Assembly: GCF_000469325.1 (NCBI RefSeq)
Contig: NZ_KI271589.1
Coordinates: 86,294-139,405 of the forward strand
Origin: Schleiferilactobacillus shenzhenensis LY-73
GTDB taxonomy: Bacteria; Bacillota; Bacilli; Lactobacillales; Lactobacillaceae
Length of the DNA: 53,112 bases
Reading direction: 5' to 3'
A model generated the notes under the pieces. It was given only the letters and a program-made list of their open reading frames with translations, was not told the DNA's origin and did not search any database. Below, piece by piece: positions 32,254 to 40,507 of this stretch (its first letter is position 1; every line of letters begins with the position of its first letter). The position numbers and the translations under genes were made by a program.

Positions 32254-34164
32254 ATGGCAGAAGAACAAGTACCCCGTGTGCAAGACGATCTCTACGGGCA
32301 TGTCAACGGCGCCTGGCAGCGAACCGCCACCATTGATCCGGACCGGGTCTCCGCCGGAGTCAGTACCGACTTGGACAAACTGGTCGAAAAGGAATTACTC
32401 GCCGATTTAAAGGATGCGTTGGCGAAGGCCCCGGACAAACCCAAGGATAACTTCCAAAAGGCCGCTGTTCTCTTTGGCAAGGCCCTGGATTTCGACCAGC
32501 GTGACCGGGAAGGCATGGGACCGATTCAGCCCCGGCTTTCTAAAATCCAGAGCATCAAGACCCTGGCCGACTTCAATCAGAACCTGCCGTACCTGATCCA
32601 GAAGGGGTATAACCTGCCCTTCGTCCCTTACGTCGGTACCAACATGCACGATGCCACCCGCTACCAGGTCATGTTCAGCTCGCCGGAGACGATCCTCCCG
32701 GATGTAACGATGTACGCCGACCCCACCCAGAAGCAGCAGCTGCTGCCGGTGTGGGAGAAGATGGCCCGTCTGCTTCTGGCCCAGTCGCCGCTGAGTCCCG
32801 CCGACCAGGAGACTTACGTTCAAGACGCCCTCACCTTCGACAGCCGCATCGCCGCCCACCACATGAACCACGAAGAGGCGGCCGTGGACGACAACTTCGA
32901 TAATCCGGTGGCGTGGGACATTGCCTTGACGAAGTTTGCCGGCGTGGCCATTGGCGCCGGCATCCAGCCGCTCCTGCCGAGTATGCCGAAGACCGTCAAC
33001 ATTCTGGACCTGAAGTACTTCAATCACTTTTCTGACACCTTCAACGCCGACACCTTCTGGGAATGGCAGCACTGGGCTTACGTCAATGAGCTGACCGACC
33101 ACGCCCAGTACCTGAGCCGTGACCTGCGCAAGATCGGCACGATGTACCAGCAGGCACTGACCGGACAGCAGGAATTGACCCCGCCGGAGCGCTTCGCATA
33201 CAACGTGGCCAACCATTACTTCGATGAACCCATCGGCGTGTTCTACGGGAAGAAATACTTCGGTCCCCAAGCCAAGGCGGATGTCACTCACATGGTCGAA
33301 GACCTGATCGCCACCTACAAGCAGCAGATCCACGCTAACACGTGGCTGTCCGATTCCACCAAGGCGATGGCCGTGAAGAAATTGGACACCATGGTCATCA
33401 AGATGGGCTATCCTGAGAAGGCGCGGCCGCTGTATGACCGGATCAGTATCGACAAGGAGACGCCGCTAGCCACGACGCTGGATACCATTGCGGAGGTCAG
33501 CCAGCAGTACCGCTTCGCTCGGCTGAACAATCCGGTGGACCGCAGCGAATGGAATATGCCCGCTCAGCTAGTCAACGCCTCATATGATCCGTCCGCTAAC
33601 GATATCACCTTCCCGGCGGCTATCCTGCAGGCACCCTTCTACGATGTCAACGCCAGCCGGGCGGCCAACCTGGGCGGGGCCGGCGCCACCATTGGCCACG
33701 AGATCAGCCACGCCTTCGACAACAACGGGGCGATGTATGACGAACACGGGAACAAGAAGAACTGGTGGCAACCCGCCGACTTTGCTGCCTTCAAGAAGTA
33801 CACGGCGGCCATGATTGCCCAGTTTGACGGTATTCCTTACGCCGGCGGTAAGATCAACGGCAAACTGGTCGTCAGCGAGAACATCGCCGACAACGCCGGC
33901 TTGAACGCCGCCCTCCAGATTCTCCACGCCGAGGACGCGCCCCAGAGCGACTTCCAAGAATACTTCATTAACTACGCCCGGACTTGGCGCACCAAGATTC
34001 GTCCGGAATTCGAGCGGGTCATCTTGAAGACCGATGTCCACGCCCCGGCACTGCTCCGGACTAATGTGCCGGTGCCGAACTTCCCGGAATGGTATGCCGC
34101 GTTCGGTGTGAAGCCGAGCGACCGGATGTTCCGGCCGGCGGATAAACGCGTTGTGATTTGGTAA
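32254..34164 (+). CDS. pepO: Oligoendopeptidase O, M13 zinc metallopeptidase
   Basis: A 636-aa M13 (neprilysin-type) endopeptidase. The zinc site is IGHEISHAFDNNG with His482, Glu483 and His486, and the third ligand glutamate lies in SENIADNAGLNAA. There is no signal peptide, as expected for the intracellular PepO of lactic acid bacteria, which cuts oligopeptides imported during growth on protein. ATG 32254 is placed by AAAGGAG eight bases upstream. Monocistronic, ending in a strong hairpin. Confidence 0.92.
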   Translation: MAEEQVPRVQDDLYGHVNGAWQRTATIDPDRVSAGVSTDLDKLVEKELLADLKDALAKAPDKPKDNFQKAAVLFGKALDFDQRDREGMGPIQPRLSKIQSIKTLADFNQNLPYLIQKGYNLPFVPYVGTNMHDATRYQVMFSSPETILPDVTMYADPTQKQQLLPVWEKMARLLLAQSPLSPADQETYVQDALTFDSRIAAHHMNHEEAAVDDNFDNPVAWDIALTKFAGVAIGAGIQPLLPSMPKTVNILDLKYFNHFSDTFNADTFWEWQHWAYVNELTDHAQYLSRDLRKIGTMYQQALTGQQELTPPERFAYNVANHYFDEPIGVFYGKKYFGPQAKADVTHMVEDLIATYKQQIHANTWLSDSTKAMAVKKLDTMVIKMGYPEKARPLYDRISIDKETPLATTLDTIAEVSQQYRFARLNNPVDRSEWNMPAQLVNASYDPSANDITFPAAILQAPFYDVNASRAANLGGAGATIGHEISHAFDNNGAMYDEHGNKKNWWQPADFAAFKKYTAAMIAQFDGIPYAGGKINGKLVVSENIADNAGLNAALQILHAEDAPQSDFQEYFINYARTWRTKIRPEFERVILKTDVHAPALLRTNVPVPNFPEWYAAFGVKPSDRMFRPADKRVVIW

Positions 34165-34187
34165 GTACCATGAATTGAGTGAGAAAG

Positions 34188-34239
34188 ACAGGCCCTGCCC
34201 CCATCAGCGGTATTATTGCTGGCTGGGGACAGGGCCTGT
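34188..34239 (+). terminator. Terminator of pepO
   Basis: ACAGGCCCTG (34188-34197) pairs with CAGGGCCTGT (34230-34239), with further pairing of CCCC with GGGG inside, then TTTATT. Confidence 0.75.
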
Positions 34240-34250
34240 TTATTACATCC

Positions 34251-34280
34251 GACATTTTTGGTCTATCTTAGACATTTTTC
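34251..34280. promoter_or_regulatory. Direct repeats upstream of the first surface protein
   Basis: GACATTTTT occurs at 34251-34259 and 34271-34279, 20 bp apart (about two helical turns), 34 bp before the -10 box. This spacing suits a response regulator of the direct-repeat type, but no regulator is encoded nearby. Confidence 0.35.
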
Positions 34281-34309
34281 CAAATATGCAAACTATTCTG
34301 TCCCACCGA

Positions 34310-34318
34310 TGATACAAT
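34310..34318 (+). promoter_or_regulatory. Extended -10 promoter of the first surface protein
   Basis: TGATACAAT at 34310-34318, about 48 bp before the ATG. The same nine bases occur at 41681-41689 before the second surface protein. Confidence 0.5.
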
Positions 34319-34365
34319 GGAATGGCATAAGTGTATGGCAACATCATGGGAGTGGGGGATATCAA

Positions 34366-37300
34366 ATGTCGAAGCCATCGTTGACGCGGACGCGGGAGTT
34401 CGCGGTCAGGGTCAGTGTTTTGTTCGGTCTGATGCTATTATTGGGAATTGGTTTGACTAAATTGCCCGTCACAGTAGAAGCAGACACTGATGCTGACGCA
34501 AGTGCTTCAGCAATTTCTGAGAGCAGCAGCGCGGCCGCCCTTTCTGGAAGCAGAACGAACGCAGCAGCCGCTTCTGAGAGTAATCCCAGTGTGGTCCCCG
34601 CCTCGGCAAATACGCAAACCGACACCACGTCCCCGATTGCCAAGGCAATGCTGGGGGCAACACTGCCGGCCATCACGGAGAAGGCCAGCCAAACACAGGC
34701 GGCCGCGGCGGATGCGGACGATACTGCCGCAAGTACCACCCCGCTCTGGGTGGCGCAAGCGGTTGTGGGGACGCCGTATACACCCTTGGAATTCATGAAT
34801 TTGCCGATGGACAAGCAGTTAGCGTTGATCAAAGCAGCCAATCCGGATATTCCGGCGGCGAACGTCACGCAAACCGAATCGATGGGTAAGTATACGCCGC
34901 CCACAGCGGCCGCGGCACCTGCGCCGCAGACCAATCAATCGTCTACGGCCCAGATCTTGCGCAGCCAGCAACGGCTGTTAGCTGATGGGACAGCAGTGTT
35001 TGATATCGGCATCCAACCCACATCTGCTGGCGTCGCTGTTCAGCAAATTGATTTGTATACATATCCGACGGGTTGGTCAAGTGCCCTGAGCAGTTTAGTT
35101 CCTGGAGATTTTACGGTCACTTTGCCGGCCGGCCTCAGCGCAGACGATTTCAAGTTAGCGGTGCTTCAACAGGGCAGTTCGACGTACCTCCAAGCGACCC
35201 TGTCGGCTACGGCTATGAAGATGGCCCAATCGGCAAGCGGGTGTCCAGTGAAGCTGGTCACCACTGGCCCCGCCGGCAACAATCAATTACCGGCAGTTAC
35301 GTTCAATCTGGATTTATGGCAGCCGTCCATTCAACGCGCTTATGGCAAACTTGACCTGGGTCAGAATCTACAGATGCAATACATGTTCAATTCGTATTTC
35401 CCGTGGGACGGCAAGGAAACAGCCAACACGCTGATTAATCCAGACGCCGCCGACCCAAACCAGAACAGACGAGAGAATTTTGGGACATCAAACCAGCAGA
35501 GCATTGATATCCCGAACATGAACGTGGTGAACCTGGGAAAAAACGTCCGCATGATGGGCCAATTCCGGGATCGCGGAGTCGCGTCTAATTCCACCTTCTT
35601 CATCGACGGCGGTTGGGATGAATATCAGAGCCAGGGCGGCGGCGATAATGCCAGCCCGGGATCTTTCGGCTCGTGGCACTCTTCTCCCCTGTTGATCGGC
35701 ATGGACGGCGGTGCAGCCCAAACGTTAACGGGCAGCCTGTTTGACGGCAGTTACAGCCCCAATTATGCGTTTGACGACACCCGCCACATTCAGATGTACC
35801 CTGATCCCAACGAACCAATCGATGACATCAAAACGGTTCATTTGGATTATATGGGGTATATTACCGATGCAGCTAAAATCCAGGCGTTGAGCCCGTCTGT
35901 AGCCGCGTCCGTTTCTGAGCTCATCTTTAAGGTCCAGTGCACACTGCAGCCGAGTCCAGAAAGCAACCAGATGCAAATGTCTGAAACGGTCACCAATATG
36001 ACCCCTGGTGTGGATTTGACGGGGATGTACTTTGTCCGTAATGTCGACACTTCCCTCGCGCAAAAGACAAATGATACCACACCGCTGCTTTACTCCACGG
36101 CAGGCACCAGCAATTACAACGATAACATTCCTATTCGCTATGCCCCCATTGCCCAAGAAGGTCCTTTGAAGGGCTATACCGAAGGGCTGTACATTCGACC
36201 AGAGGGAGACAACCCCGACGTTCCCTATGCCATCGAGTATAATTTTAATAACGATTATGGCCCGGACGGTTGGTTCGGCGGGCACGATGTCCCTTGGGGA
36301 AGAGCTGTAGGAGCCCAAGACCCTACGTCAGCTCAACTCACAGGAACCAGCGTGGCCTATAATGGGGCCAAAACACGGTATAAGTCCTTCGCCAATACAA
36401 AGGCCAATGGTGATGCGAAGAATCCTGCGAATACCCCCGGATCATCCGCTTCTGGCGTCAACGGCGATACCGGGATTGCCATGAAGTGGTCAAGCAATTA
36501 CGTTGGCAATTTCGGCTACGGCAAGTCCGTCAGGATGGTGTATAACGGCAAGGTGACAGACTCTGCCGCACCGTACATCACGGTGGATAAACACACCATG
36601 ACAGTAAATCCAACGGATACGGGTGATGTGCCGGTGACCGGCCAAGCGATGGACACGGACAGTGATGCCATGCAAATCTTTTACACGGTCGATGACCCTG
36701 TTGATGTTTCCCAAGATATCGCCACCTTGAGAGGACAGGGCACGCAGTTTGCCTCAGTCTCGTATACCCAGGCAGGTAAGCCGAAGGGCGATTGGCTGCC
36801 CTTCACCGGCACAATTTCGAAAACCGAGGCCAAGGCCAACTGGGATAAGCTGCACACCGACGGCGAACATACAATTCGCGTGTACGCCTTTGACGTGCCG
36901 ACGGGGAACCAAACGGCCCACGTTTCTAACTTGGAAACGATTCGCGTCAATCCCCGGGCTAAGGCCGTACTGCATTTCGTCGACGAAAACGAAGATGCTA
37001 TTCACGATCCCGTGACCAAGAATGGCATCAGCGGAAAAGCCTATGATTTCTGGGACTTCGATGCAAAGAGCGTGTTGGCAACGGCAGCCACCGATCTCAC
37101 TGGCCAGCCACCCGCCAACCTCGGTGACGGCCCGTACTACACATTGAATACGACGGTCAAACCCGCTAACGCCACTGGTGTATTGCCGGATGACAACGGC
37201 ACGGTGAACATCTACTTCACATACAAAAAGACTGACTTGCAACTGACGGTACCTAAATTGGACTTTGGCAATCAACCGCTCCCGGGCGCAACGGCCAAGA

Positions 37301-37665
37301 GTTATTCAAATACCCTGGCCAATACATTCACGGTGAGCGATACCCGGTCCGCCAAATCCGCCGCGCTGACGCTCAATGCGGCGTTGACTGGATTCGCCAA
37401 TGGGACTGGACAGGACGCTGCTCTCCTGAATGGCGCCAGCATTAAGTTCATCCGTAACAAGTCAGGTGTGGATGTGCCTTGCGGGACGAGTGCAACGGCC
37501 AGCGGTACGAATACGGACATTGCCTCCGGATTAGCCGGGACGACCAATCCGTACGATGTGAATTTCGATGACATTCAATTAATTCTGCCGAGTGCCACTG
37601 CCAGCACGGCCAAGTTGGGGTCATACAATGCAACACTCACGTACACATTGAGCGACGGGCTGTAA
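34366..37665 (+). CDS. Large secreted surface protein with MucBP-like and degenerate WxL-like domains
   Basis: A 1099-aa exported protein. A signal peptide (charged start, hydrophobic core LFGLMLLLGIGL, cleavage near VEA) leads into a Ser/Ala/Thr-rich region to about residue 130. The large middle is unassigned and rich in Asn, Asp and Gly. A cadherin/Ig-like segment lies near 735-865, a MucBP-like stretch (KAVLHFVDENEDAIHDP) near 865-955, and from about 960 a WxL-like domain begins with KLDFGNQPLPG. Both hallmark tryptophans are replaced: AALTLNAAL instead of WxL, and YNATLTYTLSDGL at the end. No LPXTG anchor. WxL domains bind peptidoglycan non-covalently; the changes leave anchoring uncertain. 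Confidence 0.75.
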   Translation: MSKPSLTRTREFAVRVSVLFGLMLLLGIGLTKLPVTVEADTDADASASAISESSSAAALSGSRTNAAAASESNPSVVPASANTQTDTTSPIAKAMLGATLPAITEKASQTQAAAADADDTAASTTPLWVAQAVVGTPYTPLEFMNLPMDKQLALIKAANPDIPAANVTQTESMGKYTPPTAAAAPAPQTNQSSTAQILRSQQRLLADGTAVFDIGIQPTSAGVAVQQIDLYTYPTGWSSALSSLVPGDFTVTLPAGLSADDFKLAVLQQGSSTYLQATLSATAMKMAQSASGCPVKLVTTGPAGNNQLPAVTFNLDLWQPSIQRAYGKLDLGQNLQMQYMFNSYFPWDGKETANTLINPDAADPNQNRRENFGTSNQQSIDIPNMNVVNLGKNVRMMGQFRDRGVASNSTFFIDGGWDEYQSQGGGDNASPGSFGSWHSSPLLIGMDGGAAQTLTGSLFDGSYSPNYAFDDTRHIQMYPDPNEPIDDIKTVHLDYMGYITDAAKIQALSPSVAASVSELIFKVQCTLQPSPESNQMQMSETVTNMTPGVDLTGMYFVRNVDTSLAQKTNDTTPLLYSTAGTSNYNDNIPIRYAPIAQEGPLKGYTEGLYIRPEGDNPDVPYAIEYNFNNDYGPDGWFGGHDVPWGRAVGAQDPTSAQLTGTSVAYNGAKTRYKSFANTKANGDAKNPANTPGSSASGVNGDTGIAMKWSSNYVGNFGYGKSVRMVYNGKVTDSAAPYITVDKHTMTVNPTDTGDVPVTGQAMDTDSDAMQIFYTVDDPVDVSQDIATLRGQGTQFASVSYTQAGKPKGDWLPFTGTISKTEAKANWDKLHTDGEHTIRVYAFDVPTGNQTAHVSNLETIRVNPRAKAVLHFVDENEDAIHDPVTKNGISGKAYDFWDFDAKSVLATAATDLTGQPPANLGDGPYYTLNTTVKPANATGVLPDDNGTVNIYFTYKKTDLQLTVPKLDFGNQPLPGATAKSYSNTLANTFTVSDTRSAKSAALTLNAALTGFANGTGQDAALLNGASIKFIRNKSGVDVPCGTSATASGTNTDIASGLAGTTNPYDVNFDDIQLILPSATASTAKLGSYNATLTYTLSDGL

Positions 37666-37685
37666 TCGCACCGCGTCGGTTCACT

Positions 37686-37721
37686 CACGCTTGTCAGAGA
37701 AATCATCTGGCAAGTGTTTTT
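37686..37721 (+). terminator. Terminator of the first surface protein
   Basis: CACGCTTG-T-CAG pairs with CTG-G-CAAGTGT, followed by a T-run. Confidence 0.65.
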
Positions 37722-37844
37722 GTCGCCCGCGATGCAAAGTTCCATTGCCCGGTGGTCCCCCAGGTCTCTTCCCGGCTTGGCTTCGCCGTTTTTCTCATTT
37801 TCAAAGACTATAATAGAAGTGGAGCAAGAAAGGAGACTTTCTGA

Positions 37845-38426
37845 ATGTGCGGTAGATTCTATATCGACGTACGCCGGAACAAGCGGCTGCGCGAAATGGC
37901 GGATCAACTGGCAGCTCACGATATGCCAGTGAAAACGGGTGAGGTGTTTCCCAGTGACCACACGGCGCTGATCGTGCCCCATGACGGCAAGATGGCATTA
38001 GGCAGTGTCGTCTGGGGCTTCCCTGGCTTCAAGCCCAAGCAGCTGATCATCAACGCCCGCGCTGAGTCGGTGATGGTCAAGGAAATGTTCAAGGCCCCAT
38101 TCACCCGCGAGCGGTGTGTCTTCCCGATGTCTGGATTCTTCGAGTGGACCAAGGATAAGGAAAAGAATTACTTCACCGATCCCGAGGGTCATGTTCTGCT
38201 GGTGGCGGGCTTTCTCGCCCACTTCCCCGAGGGTACCCGGTCAATCATCATGACCACCAAGCCCAACGCGACCGTGGCTAAGGTCCACGACCGGATGCCG
38301 TTGCTGATTCCCCACAAAGATCTGAAGAAATGGCTCTTCGACACCAACTATGCGGTGAACCGGCTGACTGAAGAAATGGCCGACTTAAACAGCACCACGG
38401 ACGACCCTGACGCCGTACTCAGTTAA
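37845..38426 (+). CDS. SRAP/YedK-family abasic-site protein
   Basis: A 193-aa SOS response-associated peptidase (SRAP, HMCES/YedK) protein. After Met removal Cys2 is exposed and forms a thiazolidine cross-link with abasic sites in single-stranded DNA. The conserved residues are all present: MCGRF, IINARAES, SGFFEWTK and VHDRMPLL, giving Cys2, Asn, Glu and His of the active centre. ATG 37845 has AAAGGAG upstream and a TATAAT at 37809-37814. It protects stalled forks in the cytoplasm. Monocistronic. Confidence 0.92.
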   Translation: MCGRFYIDVRRNKRLREMADQLAAHDMPVKTGEVFPSDHTALIVPHDGKMALGSVVWGFPGFKPKQLIINARAESVMVKEMFKAPFTRERCVFPMSGFFEWTKDKEKNYFTDPEGHVLLVAGFLAHFPEGTRSIIMTTKPNATVAKVHDRMPLLIPHKDLKKWLFDTNYAVNRLTEEMADLNSTTDDPDAVLS

Positions 38427-38451
38427 TAATCGTTTTGTTTACTTAGGAAAA

Positions 38452-38497
38452 AGCACCCGTCGCCAAGCAGCTTGTATGCTGCCCAGCAACGGGTGTT
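38452..38497. terminator. Bidirectional terminator between SRAP and Fic genes
   Basis: AGCACCCGT (38452-38460) pairs with ACGGGTGTT (38489-38497), reinforced by AGCAGC/GCTGC inside. It overlaps the stop codon of the Fic gene on the minus strand. Confidence 0.75.
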
Positions 38498-39263
38498 ATT
38501 CTTTGTCACCAAATTGGTGTTTAACGTGAATGCCCCGAGGTCGGTGGACAGTGGTATCCGTGATGGGCTGCTGCAACAATCGGTGTCTTTCTGCCGGGCT
38601 CGGCAGCAGCGTCAGCATCCTAGCCAGGACACTGGCTTCCTCGTCTTCGTCTGCGGCAACATAATAACGCAGGAGGAGGACCATAAATTCCACTCGGTCC
38701 AAGTCTTTCGCCGGAAGAATCAGGTAATCGTGCCGAGCCAACCCACCGTATGCTGCGTTAGCCGCAATCAAAGCCGTCCGCTTATTGCCGTCCTGGAACG
38801 GCTGAAGTTTGGCGATGGCAGCGAAGATTCGCCAGGCATCGCTCTCGCGCTGGGGAGAGTGCTGATAACGGGTCACGATGCGGTCCAGGTCTGCCCAAGT
38901 CACGACCGTCGGCGGATAATAAGCATCGGTGCCCTTCGCATTGACCAGGATGGCGACCCGGTCGTAGGGATCACTGCGGGCATCGCGAAGATGCCCCGGC
39001 CGGCGGGGTTCTTCGTCCGAAGGGGAAGAAAACTGACGGTTGACGGCGATGATTCCGGCAGTACTGAAACCCGTCTCGTCAATGGCCGCCAAACCATTCA
39101 ACGCATCGGTGAAAATCGCCGTGTCCGCATTATCTTGGCGCAGCGGCGCCGTCGTATGCTGGTCCAACGCCTGTTTCGTCTGGTAGGCCGAACTGCCGTA
39201 ATCATTTAATGACCCCAGCGAGACGATAAAATGGGCTAGCGCTGTATTGTCGATATCCGCCAT
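38496..39263 (-). CDS. Fic/Doc-fold protein with His-to-Gln change in the active site
   Basis: A 255-aa Fic-domain protein. The Fic motif reads LQPFQDGNKRTALIAANA, where HPFXDGNXR is expected: the catalytic histidine is Gln, while Phe, Asp, Gly-Asn and Arg are kept. The flap TDAYYPPTVVTWADLDRIV precedes it. Normal Fic enzymes transfer AMP or phosphate to protein hydroxyls using that histidine, so this one is probably inactive, altered in chemistry or regulatory. ATG 39263 lies behind GAGGGGG; the longer upstream frame was rejected. No antitoxin partner is adjacent. Confidence 0.8.
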   Translation of the reverse strand: MADIDNTALAHFIVSLGSLNDYGSSAYQTKQALDQHTTAPLRQDNADTAIFTDALNGLAAIDETGFSTAGIIAVNRQFSSPSDEEPRRPGHLRDARSDPYDRVAILVNAKGTDAYYPPTVVTWADLDRIVTRYQHSPQRESDAWRIFAAIAKLQPFQDGNKRTALIAANAAYGGLARHDYLILPAKDLDRVEFMVLLLRYYVAADEDEEASVLARMLTLLPSPAERHRLLQQPITDTTVHRPRGIHVKHQFGDKE

Positions 39264-39308
39264 GCCGAGCCCCCTCTTTTCTTCATCAATGCACGTTTCT
39301 CCGCTCCT

Positions 39309-39363
39309 ACTATTTCGTATATCTTTGCGTCTGTCAAGATTGCAGAAGGTGTTAGCGCTTTCT
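39309..39363 (-). promoter_or_regulatory. Promoter of the Fic gene with cre-like site
   Basis: On the minus strand TTGACA (39337-39332), 17 bp, then AATAGT (39314-39309). AGAAAGCGCTAACA at 39363-39350, just upstream, is one or two bases from common catabolite-responsive elements; CcpA binding is only a possibility. Confidence 0.4.
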
Positions 39364-39379
39364 AAAGTGCGAAGAAAAA

Positions 39380-39395
39380 GAGCCGTCAACGGCTC
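39380..39395 (-). terminator. Terminator after the 76-aa gene
   Basis: Minus strand GAGCCGT-TG-ACGGCTC followed by TTTTTC. Confidence 0.8.
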
Positions 39396-39424
39396 CGCCT
39401 AGCCAGTCAAACGTACACGTATTG

Positions 39425-39655
39425 TTAAGGCCGGTCAAGGGTGCTGTTTTTATTCTTTTTAATCTCGGATCGTGTTTTTCGAATCCATTCATTCGCGTCA
39501 GGTCGACTCAGGTGCATCATTTCCATGATGTGAACGGTGATTTCTTCTTCGGTCATTGGTTTGATGACAATATACGGTTCATCCCGCATGCCAACCGGTA
39601 CTGGTGCTTCCTCTTGTATCTTTTTGGCCTCGGCGGCAGTAAACGTCTTACTCAT
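39425..39655 (-). CDS. Hypothetical protein, 76 aa
   Basis: A small charged protein starting MSKTFTAAEAKKIQEE and ending in a Lys/Asn-rich tail. ATG 39655 is supported by AGAGGTG; ATG 39661 is too close to it. Two short helices are likely. It overlaps the end of the 5'-broken upstream frame by eight bases (ATGAGTAA), so the pair was an operon, with the size and coupling of a small toxin-antitoxin pair but without recognisable families. Confidence 0.6.
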   Translation of the reverse strand: MSKTFTAAEAKKIQEEAPVPVGMRDEPYIVIKPMTEEEITVHIMEMMHLSRPDANEWIRKTRSEIKKNKNSTLDRP

Positions 39656-39854
39656 AGCCATCACCTCTCAGTTCAAATCCGTATTCAAGGGCCAATGCCT
39701 GCATCGTCTGTCTGAGCGCAGACATTGGGGTAAGACCCACTTTCACGAGCGTATTTACTCGGCGATCAATCGTCAGGTCTGAAGGAATTTCATCTTTGGC
39801 AGCTGTATAACTTACCGCATCTCCATTGTGTGCAATGATTAATTCAAAGTCAAC
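39648..39854 (-). pseudogene. 5'-broken ORF of unknown function, upstream partner of the 76-aa gene
   Basis: A coding-like frame of 68 codons (VDFELIIAHNGDAVSYTA ... LTIDRRVNTLVKVGLTPM ... LALEYGFELRGDGYE) begins right after an in-frame TAA (39857-39855) and has no proper start codon or ribosome binding site. The more AT-rich sequence further upstream gives no continuation. It is probably a gene that lost its 5' end; a short product from an internal GTG or ATG is also possible. Confidence 0.4.
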
Positions 39855-39960
39855 TTATTGCCGTTTCGGGACTTATTATGATATTTGGGGCAGCGCTAGA
39901 ATGCACTTTTTAGAAACTTATTCAAAAGGACTCCGCCAATTACCAGCTTGTTGGCAGAAC

Positions 39961-39984
39961 AAAAAACGCCGGCCGCAATGGCCG
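39961..39984 (-). terminator. Terminator after the HesB-like gene
   Basis: Minus strand CGGCC-ATTGC-GGCCG then GCG and six T. The 160 bp around it hold no gene. Confidence 0.6.
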
Positions 39985-40023
39985 ACGACACAATATTGTT
40001 AGTTAGATCCGGTCAAATTGTAC

Positions 40024-40419
40024 TTAGCACGTCGCACCCGCAGCAAAAATCCCCTGCTTGAACGCGGCCAAAACATCCGCGCCCTTGGCAATCAGCACGC
40101 CGCCATCCAGCAGTCCGGTGTCATCGCGCAAGCTGATGCTGTAGTGCTGGTAATCCATCGTCAGGCCCTGGCCCAGGAAAGTCAGGTCATACTGTGAAGT
40201 AAACAGCGGTACGCCGGCGTTGTTCGTCAGGGGAATGCTGTAATCCGGGTCCGGCTGGTCGAGGATGATCAGTGTGAACTTCGTGCCGATGCTGCAAGCG
40301 CCGCCTTGCAGCGAGTACTTGCCGCCGCCGTCATCAGTGATGAGCAATAATGTCTTGCCAGCGAACCGCGGTCCCGCCAGGAGCTTGGCCATCGGGTCTG
40401 TGATGTTGATTTCTGTCAT
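40024..40419 (-). CDS. HesB/IscA-like (Fe-S biosynthesis fold) protein of lactobacillus type
   Basis: A 131-aa protein of the divergent HesB-like group common in Lactobacillaceae. KTLLLITDDGGGKYSLQGGACSIG, the FTLIILDQPDPDYSIPLT strand and DYQHYSISLRDDTGLLDGG match that group by pattern. The CX60-65CGCG cysteines of true A-type Fe-S carriers are absent; only isolated Cys remain, one as the last residue. A role in Fe-S assembly is therefore doubtful. GGAGGCGG precedes ATG 40419. Monocistronic between two terminators. Confidence 0.65.
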   Translation of the reverse strand: MTEINITDPMAKLLAGPRFAGKTLLLITDDGGGKYSLQGGACSIGTKFTLIILDQPDPDYSIPLTNNAGVPLFTSQYDLTFLGQGLTMDYQHYSISLRDDTGLLDGGVLIAKGADVLAAFKQGIFAAGATC

Positions 40420-40462
40420 ATCTACCGCCTCCAACTTAATTGTACGCTATTCGTCAACGCGT

Positions 40463-40497
40463 GAAGAAAGCCGCGGTGACTGGCCTCGGCTTTCTTC
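40463..40497. terminator. Terminator after the PanE-like gene
   Basis: GAAGAAAGCCG (40463-40473) pairs with CGGCTTTCTTC (40487-40497). Confidence 0.75.
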
Positions 40498-40507
40498 TGT
40501 ATGCTGA

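Noticed and set aside
32407-33333. 308-codon minus-strand frame inside pepO
   Set aside because: Antisense shadow of a clear M13 peptidase, caused by high G+C at third positions.
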